A stretch of DNA of 7,593 nucleotides from Acidobacteriaceae bacterium (lineage in GTDB: Bacteria > Acidobacteriota > Terriglobia > Terriglobales > Acidobacteriaceae). This document shows positions 1 to 6,481 of this stretch, one piece after another (the stretch's first letter is position 1; each line of letters opens with the position of its first letter). Where the stretch lies: the NCBI GenBank assembly GCA_030040175.1, contig JASHUF010000308.1, forward strand, positions 1-7,593, given 5' to 3'. The position numbers and the translations under genes are program-made. The notes beneath the pieces were generated by a model. The model was not told where the DNA came from. It saw only the letters and a list, made by a program, of their open reading frames with translations, and ran no database searches.

Positions 1-191
1 CCATTGCGGAGCTTGCCGCGCAGCCGGAGATACCAATCCTCGGCGACTTCTTTCGCTCGCGACAGGCTCTCTTCTTTGGTGCTGACGCGGCGATTTTTTC
101 CTGCGAGATAGGTGGAGCATTGCCACGATGAACTGTTCGGACGCCGGTAGACGTGAACCTTGCCGCCGAGAATGTCGAACTGTTCCGCCAC
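1..191 (-). CDS. Tyrosine-type site-specific integrase, N-terminal fragment (runs off left edge)
   Basis: Sixty-three codons are visible; the rest lies beyond the left edge. The reading begins VAEQFDILGGKVHVYRRP and continues with WQCSTYLAGKNRRVSTKEES and then AEDWYLRLRGK. This start (a 'YxRxxSxxWxCxTYLxGKxxRxSTKEESLxxAKxxAEDWYL' pattern) is the one I associate with the N-terminal arm/SAM-like region of phage-integrase-family tyrosine recombinases, common in Alphaproteobacteria. The catalytic R-H-R-Y domain would lie outside the window, so the family call rests on the N-terminus alone. The start is GTG at 191: an in-frame TGA at 206-204 excludes a longer form, the nearby ATG at 199 is out of frame, and GAGGG at 205-201 sits 9 nt upstream. 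A good sigma-70 promoter lies further upstream (275-247). It would recombine the attachment sites of a mobile element, which fits the half tRNA gene next to it. Confidence 0.72.
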   Translation of the reverse strand, partial: MAEQFDILGGKVHVYRRPNSSSWQCSTYLAGKNRRVSTKEESLSRAKEVAEDWYLRLRGKLRN

Positions 192-200
192 GGACGCATG

Positions 201-205
201 CCCTC
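201..205 (-). promoter_or_regulatory. Ribosome binding site of the integrase gene
   Basis: GAGGG on the minus strand, 9 nt before the GTG at 191. It overlaps the in-frame TGA at 206-204 and decides the GTG start, because no other start codon lies between that stop and residue 1. Confidence 0.5.
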
Positions 206-212
206 ACAATCC

Positions 213-226
213 GGTCGAAGACGACC
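213..226 (-). other. Small hairpin in the integrase mRNA leader
   Basis: GGTCG-TCTT-CGACC forms a perfect 5-bp stem with a 4-nt loop in the leader between the predicted transcription start and the integrase start codon. No T-run follows on the minus strand, so it does not look like a terminator. Its role is unknown and it may be chance. Confidence 0.3.
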
Positions 227-228
227 CA

Positions 229-249
229 AATGTGTAAGCAATGTGTAAG
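229..249. repeat. Two 10-bp direct repeats, 11-bp period, over the integrase promoter
   Basis: AATGTGTAAG occurs at 229-238 and again, identical, at 240-249, with one base between. The 11-bp period puts both copies on nearly the same face of the helix. They overlap the -10 element and the expected start of the integrase promoter. This is the usual arrangement for an operator, or for arm-type integrase or excisionase sites that also control integrase expression. The repeat is seen directly; the binding role is inferred. Confidence 0.5.
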
Positions 250-275
250 ATATGCCGAAGGCGGAAGAATGTCAA
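247..275 (-). promoter_or_regulatory. Sigma-70-type promoter for the integrase gene
   Basis: On the minus strand a perfect -35 TTGACA (275-270) is followed by a 17-nt spacer and TATCTT (252-247; 4 of 6 matches to TATAAT). The initiation point would fall near 240, about 50 nt before the GTG at 191. The surrounding segment (about 270-330) is markedly AT-richer than the rest of the window. The direct repeats at 229-249 overlap the -10 region, suggesting the promoter is repressed or autoregulated. Confidence 0.6.
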
Positions 276-326
276 TAACTAATTTATTTTCTTAAATTTA
301 TTCATCAGTTGTAGGTAGGATTGTAC

Positions 327-367
327 GATTTTAAGTCCGCTGCGTCTGCCAGTTTCGCCATCCGGGC
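327..367 (-). tRNA. 5' half of a tRNA-Leu(UAA) gene, truncated after the anticodon loop
   Basis: Reading leftward from 367, the sequence follows a bacterial tRNA-Leu(UAA): acceptor strand GCCCGGA, TG at positions 8-9, a D-arm with stem GCG/CGC and loop AAACTGGCAGA (the TGG supplies G18-G19), A26, anticodon stem strand GCGGA, loop CTTAAAA with anticodon TAA, then TC. At that point the expected TCCGC closing strand changes to TCGTA and similarity ends. No variable arm, T-arm or 3' acceptor strand is found between here and the left edge. The piece is 41 nt, cannot fold into a tRNA, and must be non-functional alone; another tRNA-Leu(UAA) must exist in the genome. Its break lies in the anticodon arm, a known integration sublocation in tRNA genes, and an integrase gene begins 136 bp away. 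Confidence 0.8.
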
Positions 368-411
368 GCTCTTCCGCTTGCCGTCCGCCCTCTCCGCTCC
401 CAAGAAGCGCG

Positions 412-430
412 TGCGGCGAACCTCGCCGCA
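412..430 (-). terminator. 8-bp hairpin, possible terminator of the trehalose/GlgE operon
   Basis: TGCGGCGA-GGT-TCGCCGCA is a perfect inverted repeat with an 8-bp, mostly GC stem and 3-nt loop. It lies 112 bp after the stop of the last operon gene and 44 bp before the tRNA-Leu 5' end. On the minus strand the following bases (CGCGCTTCTT) are only weakly T-rich, so it is not a textbook intrinsic terminator. It could instead be a 3'-end stabilising structure. Confidence 0.4.
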
Positions 431-542
431 AACTCGGATTTCGTTTCAATCTTTCATCATAACGCCCGGTTTCCAAATCTCGCCCATCGTCCCGATGCCG
501 AACCTGCGCGGCAAGTTTGCAATTTTGCGCGGCTGCAGCGAT
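431..542. other. Non-coding spacer after the membrane-protein gene
   Basis: No frame here shows recognisable protein similarity or a convincing ribosome binding site. The only structure I see is an 8-bp direct repeat, TGCGCGGC at 505-512 and 526-533 (21-bp period). No clear promoter for the tRNA-Leu fragment was found, although a TATGAT-like hexamer occurs on the minus strand at 461-456 without a good -35. Confidence 0.5.
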
Positions 543-1355
543 TCAGAAGTGGCGGATGGTCTCCGACGGCCCCTGGGCTGAGACGTTCTGCGGACCGGCA
601 TTGCGCTCGCCGGCGCGCTCCACGCGGCTCTCGAGCGAACGGCTGACCAGGTCGCGCGATCCGAGACCGATGGCGAGCGCGAGGGCGAGAACAATGCCGC
701 CGAAGAGAATGCCGAAGGCCAGCTCGACGATGTTGCCGCCGACTTCAAGATGATCGAGCACCATGGCCGCGGTGAGAACCAACACCAGCCACTTGACGCC
801 CAGCGAGAGAAAACGCGCGTACTGCAGTTGGGCGTTCACCGCGCCAATGAGAACGGAGCGCGCGAGAAACCGCGCGATGAGCGTTCCGGCGATGAGAAGG
901 AGGATGGCGCCCACGGCGTGGGTGAGGTATGGAAGCAACGAGATGGGTAACGGCGTGCCCGCCGCATAGGAAGTGTCGAAGGCGGCCACGCCGATGAGCA
1001 GCCCGATGAGAACCCAGGCCCAGAAGCAGACCCGCGCCACCAGAACCGACGGAGGCGCGGAAGGAGTCCATTCCGTGTTGCCGCGCGCCTGGGCCATGCG
1101 ATCGTCGAACTTGAAGAGCACCAGAACGCGCCGCAGCACGGCGGAGAGGACGGCGCCGATCAAGCTGAAGACAACCAGAGCCACGAAGAAGGCGAGGATC
1201 CCTGGGAGAACGGCAATCAAAAGCGTAAGCACGCGGTATACAGACTGATGCAGGGCGTCGGACATGTGGCGCCAGACTGAACTGTTGTCGGCGTACACGG
1301 GCTGCGCAATCGCGTCTGGATTGGACTGGAGGAGAAATAGAAGCATGTTGAGCAT
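543..1355 (-). CDS. Integral membrane protein, conserved-TM-helix/MscS-related, no beta domain
   Basis: A 270-residue membrane protein, likely in the inner membrane. Hydrophobic segments fall at about residues 43-65, 104-126, 142-163, 185-203 and 209-232. The last segment (ELAFGILFGGIVLALALAIGLG followed by SRDLVSRSLESR) matches the glycine/alanine-rich helix with amphipathic continuation seen in conserved-TM-helix (CmpX-like) and MscS-related proteins. The cytoplasmic beta domain of MscS, which should follow that helix, is absent; the protein ends with a short polar tail. A channel or membrane-tension role is therefore inferred, not shown. The ATG at 1355 is preferred over an in-frame GTG at 1385 because AAGGAG lies 8 nt before it. 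It starts 64 bp after the preceding gene's stop, same strand, and probably closes the operon. Its presence next to trehalose genes fits osmotic-stress physiology. Confidence 0.7.
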   Translation of the reverse strand: MLNMLLFLLQSNPDAIAQPVYADNSSVWRHMSDALHQSVYRVLTLLIAVLPGILAFFVALVVFSLIGAVLSAVLRRVLVLFKFDDRMAQARGNTEWTPSAPPSVLVARVCFWAWVLIGLLIGVAAFDTSYAAGTPLPISLLPYLTHAVGAILLLIAGTLIARFLARSVLIGAVNAQLQYARFLSLGVKWLVLVLTAAMVLDHLEVGGNIVELAFGILFGGIVLALALAIGLGSRDLVSRSLESRVERAGERNAGPQNVSAQGPSETIRHF

Positions 1356-1363
1356 GGAATTGA

Positions 1364-1369
1364 CTCCTT
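1364..1369 (-). promoter_or_regulatory. Ribosome binding site deciding the membrane-protein start
   Basis: AAGGAG with an 8-nt spacer to the ATG at 1355. The longer alternative, GTG at 1385, has no comparable site, so the ten extra N-terminal residues are probably not made. Confidence 0.75.
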
Positions 1370-1419
1370 GCGCCGCCGCATTCACGGGCGGCTACCGTCG
1401 CGCGCGGCTTCGAGGGCGA

Positions 1420-2661
1420 TCACGATTTGAACCGATCCGGCCAGCGCCATCGCGAGACCATGTAGGGTTTGTCGGCCTCAAAGGCCGCGGCCACCGCCTC
1501 AATGTGCCGCTCTGAGCTGCAGCCCGCGGCGGTAATGTTGATGTGCCCTGCGACCCAGGCCAGGTAAAGTGGAATGAACGCGCCCAGCAGATGCCCGCGG
1601 TTGATGGTGCGCAGCCGGTACGCAATCAGAAAATCGAAGACGATGCGGGCCCACAGCGGATCGGGCACGCGAAACGCCGCAGCGTCAGTAATGGAAAGGC
1701 GCTTCAAGCCGAGCAGCGAATTGGGCGGAAGCACCAGCGACCAGATTTCCTGCAGATGGGTGTAAGCGAAGCGAAACGACTCGATCAGGCGAGCCGCCTC
1801 CGGCGCCCCATCGGATTTGATCCAGTCGGGCAGCGGCCGGCGCGCCGGCGGCAACCGGCGCGGGCGCTGCCACAGTGCGGCTTTGGCCTCCACATCGGCA
1901 AACAGCGATCCTGTGACCAGCGAGAGAGTTGCGTTCACGTCGACATCCGCGGGCTGCGGCAGCGCGCGCGGTCCCACATCGAATTCATCCATGGCATAGC
2001 CGGCGGCCACCGCCTCGTTCACCGGCCAGATGAGAGCATCGGGCTGATTGCTCGCGGTAAAGCGATGCGCGGCAGCGGCAAGGCGCTCCGCCATGCGCAG
2101 CGACAGGCAAAGGTCGATCGCCTGCGGAAAACGGATGCGCGAGGCGAACAGCGCGCGGGTGAGGGGATAAAGAATGGCGGAGTTGATGAGGCCGGCGTAC
2201 GGCGGGAGGGAGTAAAAGGGTATGGCCAGATCGACGGCAGAGGAAAGCACGGCTCCAGCCAGCGCGCGCAGGGCCGCGGCGTTGAGCGAATTCGATCCCG
2301 GTCCGAGCAGGAGAACGGCGCGCACATTTTCCTCGCGCGCAAGCTCGAAGGCATTCGCAAAATCCGCCGCAGTCGAGGTCCACGCGGCGCCCGTCGGCGG
2401 CGCAAGCACAATGCGCAGATCGGCGAAGGCTCCCGAGGCGAACTCGTTCTGCGTAGCCACAAGCAGACTCTCGGCGGGAAAGGCCGCGGTGAGGTTCCTC
2501 AGCACGCGTTCAAGCTGATCCGCGGGCATGGCCGCGACCATCACCAGCAAATCGGCTGCCGGCCGTTCAAGAACGGAAGTCGCAACGGAAATCGGATCGG
2601 GAGTCGCCATTCTCTTCGGGGAAAAGTCGCCAGCCGACGCGGCAACCGCACCGGCCTTCAT
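1420..2661 (-). CDS. Glycosyltransferase-like protein (glucosylglycerate-synthase-like) lacking catalytic motifs
   Basis: A 413-residue protein whose layout follows the GT-A 'glycosyl transferase family 2 / glucosylglycerate synthase-like' proteins as I recall them. Shared parts: ADLLVMVAAMPADQLERVLRNL (residues 36-57), a DLAIPFYSLPPY segment (144-155), AILYPLTRALFASRIR (162-177), an LVTGSLFADVEAKAALW block (248-264), and the C-terminal block with PDPLWARIVFDFLIAY, IPLYLAWVAGHI and FEADKPYMVSRW (333-405). Where active relatives carry the Asp-rich nucleotide-sugar/metal site (VVDSDL-like), this protein has LLLGPGSNSL (117-126); the SDGGS-like loop, the GGDFG-like motif and the downstream acidic motif are also replaced. 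It may be a regulatory or scaffold pseudoenzyme, or use another chemistry. It begins 15 bp after the treS-mak stop. The ATG at 2661 has GGAG 11 nt upstream and GGAGG directly abutting; ATG at 2610 (residue 18) is an alternative start, and its spacing is also poor. The homology is from memory, so the family is moderately sure and the function unknown. Confidence 0.6.
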   Translation of the reverse strand: MKAGAVAASAGDFSPKRMATPDPISVATSVLERPAADLLVMVAAMPADQLERVLRNLTAAFPAESLLVATQNEFASGAFADLRIVLAPPTGAAWTSTAADFANAFELAREENVRAVLLLGPGSNSLNAAALRALAGAVLSSAVDLAIPFYSLPPYAGLINSAILYPLTRALFASRIRFPQAIDLCLSLRMAERLAAAAHRFTASNQPDALIWPVNEAVAAGYAMDEFDVGPRALPQPADVDVNATLSLVTGSLFADVEAKAALWQRPRRLPPARRPLPDWIKSDGAPEAARLIESFRFAYTHLQEIWSLVLPPNSLLGLKRLSITDAAAFRVPDPLWARIVFDFLIAYRLRTINRGHLLGAFIPLYLAWVAGHINITAAGCSSERHIEAVAAAFEADKPYMVSRWRWPDRFKS

Positions 2662-2676
2662 CCTCCAGGGATCTCC

Positions 2677-5600
2677 TTACAGCGATAAGATGCCGGAAAT
2701 GGGAATTGGGAGCCACGTAGGCCGATTGTTGAGCTCATAAACCAATTCGTAGAGCGCCTTTTCGAGCAGGTAGGCGTCGAGCAGTGCCTGCGCCGGTTGG
2801 GGCGCAGGCAACAGCTCCGGGTTTTCCTGGATCGCGCTTCGATACCCCCCGAGAAACTGAGCGGAAGCTTTCGTGTGCCAGCAGTGAGCCCAGGCGCGAA
2901 GCATGTCCGGCGGGCTTTGAATTTTGTTTTCGGCAGCGGTTTTGGAAAATCGATTCAAAGCAAAGTGAGCGGCATAAGAAAACGATCGCATCATGCCGGC
3001 CACATCCTTCAAGGGCGACTGCTTGCGCCTGCGTTCCGCCAGAGGACGCGCGGGTTCGCCTTCGAAGTCGAGGAAGACAAAGTCGCCGCTTTCTGCTGCT
3101 TGCGGCGTGGCCGCGCCGTTCCCGGCGGCGCGCGTGCGCAGCGTCTGGCCAAGATGAAAATCGCCGTGAATGCGGATGCGCTTGCCCCCGGGCGGCAAGG
3201 AAGCGATGGCGCGCGCGCGGGAGATGAGTTCCAGCCTGCGCGAAAGCAGCAGAGCGGCCGCATCTGCGGCCGTCTCCTCCAGCCGCGAGATTGCCAGGCG
3301 CAACATCTCCAGCGCCGACTTGATTTGCGCCTCAATCCGCTGGGCCTCGCGCGCGAGATCGTCTCGCGTCAACGGCTCCGCCGAAAATGCCTCGTTCTCC
3401 GTGGGTGTGGCGAGAGCGAGGTGCAACTCCGCCGTCCGCCGGCCGAGGAGCCGGGCTGCATCGAGCGAAACCTTTGAGGGCTCCTGCATGGCGGGCGGCC
3501 ACTCTGGATGGGAGCGAAAATCGGCGCTGGGCGGCTCCATCGGCGGCGAAAACCCGGCTGCGTGGACAAAGATCTCCGCAATCTCGCCCAGAAACCAGTC
3601 CCAGCCGTCGCTTGCGTCCACGATCAATCCCTGCATCAAAGCCAGCGTAGTCTTCTCCGTATTTGCCAGCGTGAGCGCGATTTGGCCGAGGAATGGAGCA
3701 ATGAAAGGAAAACGCGCAACCTCGGTGAGGAAGCGGCCGATCTCCACGTCGGGGTTTTCGCCCGGCTCGAGCTTGCGGAAGAGCTTGAGGAAGAATTCCC
3801 GGCCATAAAGGATCGACGTGTTCGACTGTTCCGCCGAGCCCAGGCACGAGACCGGATATCCGCCGCCGCGCACAGGCTTGAACGTAGGGGAAGCGCTCGC
3901 GTCGAGACGGCCGCCGGGCGGGACGGATTCGCCCGCGGCGGGCGACTCCCGCGGCTGCAGACGCTGCGTTGCCGCCGGTGCCGGCGCGGGCGCTTCGGAG
4001 CGCGGCGGACCGGCGGCCTCACCGGGCTGCGCGGTGAGCGGAGCCGGCGCAACCGGAGGGTTCACCGTTGTCTCTGTCTGCGTTCGCTGCAAACTTTCTG
4101 CGAGACTCGCCGAGGAGGATTCGGCCGGACCCCGGGCAGCGACAGGGTCCGCGGGGTGATTTGCGCCGCCTGGTTCGCGGCCGTCCTCTTCGCGGCGCGG
4201 GGCCTTCGAAGCGATTTCGCCTCCCGCGGCGCCGGCAAGAGAAACGCTTGCGTTGGAGGCGATCATTTCCAGCAGAACCCGCTGAAAATCCTCGCGCCAG
4301 GAAGCATCGTAAAGAACGAGATCGCCGTCGATTGCGTGAAGAGTGGCCACTACGCTTGCGGGCTGGTTTGCGTTTACCTCCGCCCCTTCCGGGCCCGTGC
4401 TCATGGCCAGCGGAACCTGGTACACCTCCGGAGAGCCCTCGGCGTAGGCAACGTCAAGGAAACACAGCACGGGACGCATGGGGGCGAATTGATTTTGCTG
4501 GGCGCCATCCTCTGGAGAGCGCAGCTCGACCCAGGTGTGAATGCGCGCGGACTGGAGGGTGCGCGCCTTGCCGCCGAACCAGCGCTGGCGCACGAGCCAC
4601 GCCGGTAAAGCATCTTCGACCAGGTTGGCGCCGCGGCCTGCGAGCAGCCCTTGCCATCCGCCGCTCAGAGTCACGCGATCGAGGGTCTCCTCGGCGGAGG
4701 GCTGCTGCCGGGATTCCTCGCCGACTGCGGCGGCCGTGCCCGGCTCGGTTTGCGGCGCCTGCAGCTCGAACCACATAAAAGAGTAGGGCGCAAGCGACAA
4801 CCGGTAGGGCGTCTCTGTGATCGCGGGAAAAGGAACATAGCCGATCATTTCGACGGGCTCCGATCCTGCAAACGCGGCGAGATCGAGCGCGACCGGCTGC
4901 GCAAAGCGGCTGAGGTTGGCCACGCAAAGCACCGTTTCGCGCGAGCCGTCTTCGCGGTCGAGGATGCGGAGATAGGCAAGAATCTTCCGGTTGGCAGGAT
5001 TCAGGAACGTCAGCGTGCCGCGGCCGAAGACCTGAAACAGCTTACGCAGGGCAATCATGTTGCGCGTCCAGTGCAGCAGGCTCGATTGATCGCTCAACTG
5101 GGCTTCCACGTTGATGACCTGATAGCCGTAGATGTAGTCCATGATCACCGGCAGGTATAGCCGCGCGGGATCGCATTTGGAGAAGCCGGCGTTGCGGTCG
5201 GAGGTCCATTGCATGGGCGTGCGCACGCCGTTGCGGTCGCCCAGATAGATGTTGTCGCCCATGCCGATTTCATCGCCGTAATAGAGGACCGGCGTGCCCG
5301 GAAAGCTGAGCAGCAGCGAATTGAGCAGTTCGATGCGGCGCCGGTTGTTGTCCACCAGAGGCGCAAGCCGCCGGCGTATGCCCACGTTGATGCGCATGCG
5401 CGGGTCGGCCGAATAGGCAAAGTACATGAAGTCGCGCTCGTCGCCGGTGACCATTTCCAGCGTGAGCTCGTCGTGATTGCGCAGAAACAGGGCCCACTGG
5501 CAGTTGTCCGGAATGGGCGGGGTCTGCGCCATGATGTCGGTAATGGGCAGCCGGTCCTCCTGGCGCAGAGCCATGTAGATGCGCGGCATCAGCGGAAAAT

Positions 5601-6420
5601 GAAAGGCCATGTGGCATTCGTCGCCATCGCCAAAGTAGGGTCGGACGTCGGCGGGCCACTGGTTGGCTTCCGCCAGAATCAGCCGGTTGGCGTATCCGGC
5701 GTCGATGGCGGCGCGCAGCATCTTCACCACCGCGTGCGTCTCCGGCAGATTCTCGCAGGAGGTGCCGTCGCGCTCGCAAAGATACGGAATCGCGTCCATG
5801 CGCAGCGCGTCCACGCCCATGTCGAGCCAGAAGCGCATGGCCTTCAGCACCTCTTCGATCACCAGATGGTTGGAGAAGTTCAAGTCGGGCTGGTGCGAGA
5901 AAAAGCGGTGCCAGTAGTAGGCGTGCGCTGCTTCATCCCACGTCCAGTTGGATTTTTCCGTGTCCGTGAAGATGATGCGCGCATCCTTGTAGCGCTTGTC
6001 TGTGTCGGACCAGACATACATTTCGCGCTCGGGCGATCCCGGCGCCGCGAGCCGCGCGGCCTTGAACCACGGATGCTGATCGCTGGTGTGATTGATCACG
6101 AGCTCGATCATCACCTGCATGCCGCGCTGATGCGCCGCCTCAAGGAATGCCTTGAAGTCGTCGAGTGTCCCGTAAGAGGGATTCACGTCGGTGTAATTCG
6201 AGATGTCGTATCCGTCGTCGCGCAGCGGCGAAGGGAAGAAAGGCAGGAGCCAGATGCAGGTGACGCCGAGGTCCTGGAGATAGTCGAGGCGCGCGAGCAA
6301 TCCGGGAAAGTCGCCGATGCCGTCGCCGTTCGAGTCGGCGAAGGCGCGCACGTGCAGCTCGTAGACGATGGCGTCCTTATACCAGTATGGATCGGTCGCG
6401 CTCGCCGGTTTCTTCACCAT
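2677..6420 (-). CDS. treS: Trehalose synthase/maltokinase fusion (TreS-Mak)
   Basis: A 1247-residue cytosolic bifunctional enzyme. Residues 1 to about 555 are a GH13 trehalose synthase (trehalose to maltose isomerisation): [17 protein letters not shown] at the start, Ca-site-like DSNGDGIGD (29-37), nucleophile D209 in LRMDAIPYL, acid/base E251 in ILAEANQWP, transition-state D317 in RNHDE; the 42-residue D-E spacing equals that of mycobacterial TreS. A beta-sandwich domain closes this half (about 480-555). Residues about 600-1247 are maltokinase (maltose + ATP to maltose-1-phosphate): N-cap [16 protein letters not shown] (605-620), [18 protein letters not shown] (864-881) with candidate ATP lysine K879, catalytic D1087 in HGDFHLGQ, metal-binding D1118 in FLDFEGEP, and KDVAGMMRS (1138-1146). 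An unusual Pro/Ala/Glu-rich stretch interrupts the kinase N-lobe at about 736-850; it makes the protein longer than the roughly 1100 residues I recall for such fusions. ATG at 6420 has GGAG 6 nt upstream. It lies 61 bp after glgE, whose substrate it makes. Confidence 0.95.
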   Translation of the reverse strand: MVKKPASATDPYWYKDAIVYELHVRAFADSNGDGIGDFPGLLARLDYLQDLGVTCIWLLPFFPSPLRDDGYDISNYTDVNPSYGTLDDFKAFLEAAHQRGMQVMIELVINHTSDQHPWFKAARLAAPGSPEREMYVWSDTDKRYKDARIIFTDTEKSNWTWDEAAHAYYWHRFFSHQPDLNFSNHLVIEEVLKAMRFWLDMGVDALRMDAIPYLCERDGTSCENLPETHAVVKMLRAAIDAGYANRLILAEANQWPADVRPYFGDGDECHMAFHFPLMPRIYMALRQEDRLPITDIMAQTPPIPDNCQWALFLRNHDELTLEMVTGDERDFMYFAYSADPRMRINVGIRRRLAPLVDNNRRRIELLNSLLLSFPGTPVLYYGDEIGMGDNIYLGDRNGVRTPMQWTSDRNAGFSKCDPARLYLPVIMDYIYGYQVINVEAQLSDQSSLLHWTRNMIALRKLFQVFGRGTLTFLNPANRKILAYLRILDREDGSRETVLCVANLSRFAQPVALDLAAFAGSEPVEMIGYVPFPAITETPYRLSLAPYSFMWFELQAPQTEPGTAAAVGEESRQQPSAEETLDRVTLSGGWQGLLAGRGANLVEDALPAWLVRQRWFGGKARTLQSARIHTWVELRSPEDGAQQNQFAPMRPVLCFLDVAYAEGSPEVYQVPLAMSTGPEGAEVNANQPASVVATLHAIDGDLVLYDASWREDFQRVLLEMIASNASVSLAGAAGGEIASKAPRREEDGREPGGANHPADPVAARGPAESSSASLAESLQRTQTETTVNPPVAPAPLTAQPGEAAGPPRSEAPAPAPAATQRLQPRESPAAGESVPPGGRLDASASPTFKPVRGGGYPVSCLGSAEQSNTSILYGREFFLKLFRKLEPGENPDVEIGRFLTEVARFPFIAPFLGQIALTLANTEKTTLALMQGLIVDASDGWDWFLGEIAEIFVHAAGFSPPMEPPSADFRSHPEWPPAMQEPSKVSLDAARLLGRRTAELHLALATPTENEAFSAEPLTRDDLAREAQRIEAQIKSALEMLRLAISRLEETAADAAALLLSRRLELISRARAIASLPPGGKRIRIHGDFHLGQTLRTRAAGNGAATPQAAESGDFVFLDFEGEPARPLAERRRKQSPLKDVAGMMRSFSYAAHFALNRFSKTAAENKIQSPPDMLRAWAHCWHTKASAQFLGGYRSAIQENPELLPAPQPAQALLDAYLLEKALYELVYELNNRPTWLPIPISGILSL
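3871..4215 (-). other. Pro/Ala/Glu-rich low-complexity insertion in the maltokinase N-lobe
   Basis: Residues about 736-850 of the fusion are rich in Pro, Ala, Glu, Ser and Gly (for example [13 protein letters not shown] and [12 protein letters not shown]) with almost no hydrophobic core residues, so the segment is predicted to be disordered. It falls between [16 protein letters not shown] and the conserved EQSNTS strand, that is inside the kinase domain and not between the two enzymes. The frame is open and continuous across it, and conserved kinase motifs resume in the same frame, so it is not a frameshift artefact. Confidence 0.7.
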
Positions 6421-6426
6421 CTTCTT

Positions 6427-6430
6427 CTCC
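6427..6430 (-). promoter_or_regulatory. Ribosome binding site of treS-mak
   Basis: GGAG followed by AAGAAG and the ATG at 6420 (6-nt spacer). It adjoins the base of a GC-rich hairpin (6432-6459) in the glgE-treS spacer. Confidence 0.6.
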
Positions 6431-6431
6431 G

Positions 6432-6459
6432 CGCAGTCCGTGCGCGCCCTGCGGACGCG
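6432..6459 (-). repeat. GC-rich hairpin and 10-bp direct repeats between glgE and treS-mak
   Basis: On the minus strand CGCGTCCG (6459-6452) can pair with CGGAC-T-GCG (6440-6432) in an 8-bp stem with one bulged T and an 11-nt loop. In addition, GGACTGCGCG occurs twice, at 6465-6456 and 6439-6430. The stem base ends just before the GGAG of treS-mak, so it could modulate translation of the second gene or stabilise the processed message. In DNA this GC-rich it could also be chance. Confidence 0.35.
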
Positions 6460-6481
6460 CAGTCCAGACCAGGCTCAAGAC

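Larger units (their letters stand above)
1..334. mobile_element. Probable end of an integrated element, junction in the tRNA-Leu anticodon arm
   Basis: This is inferred from three things seen together: the tRNA-Leu(UAA) match ends abruptly inside the anticodon stem (about 327-334), composition switches to AT-rich immediately to the left, and an integrase gene with its own promoter follows. The right limit is placed at the anticodon loop; the other end is outside the window. No inverted repeats or target duplications of a transposon are visible here. Confidence 0.45.

Noticed and set aside
192..334. Group I intron splitting tRNA-Leu(UAA), as in cyanobacteria
   Set aside because: The anticodon-loop location is suggestive, but no 3' exon and no recognisable conserved intron core pairing was seen, and an integrase gene with its own promoter follows. 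It cannot be fully excluded without sequence to the left.
279..476. A 65-codon minus-strand open frame across the tRNA-Leu fragment
   Set aside because: It overlaps the tRNA sequence and the hairpin, has charged low-complexity composition and no convincing ribosome binding site.
1356..1385. GTG start at 1385 for the membrane protein
   Set aside because: The ATG at 1355 has AAGGAG at an ideal 8-nt distance; the upstream extension has no comparable site.
1543..2688. A 381-codon open frame on the plus strand opposite the GT-like gene
   Set aside because: Arg/Gly/His-rich composition without recognisable domains; it arises from the GC-biased third positions of the minus-strand gene, which has clear family blocks and an operon position.
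3871..4215. Frameshift or assembly error in the Pro-rich part of TreS-Mak
   Set aside because: Conserved maltokinase sequence is in the same frame on both sides and there is no internal stop.
3508..4608. A 366-codon plus-strand open frame opposite the maltokinase half
   Set aside because: Arg-rich and featureless; the minus-strand frame carries all kinase motifs.
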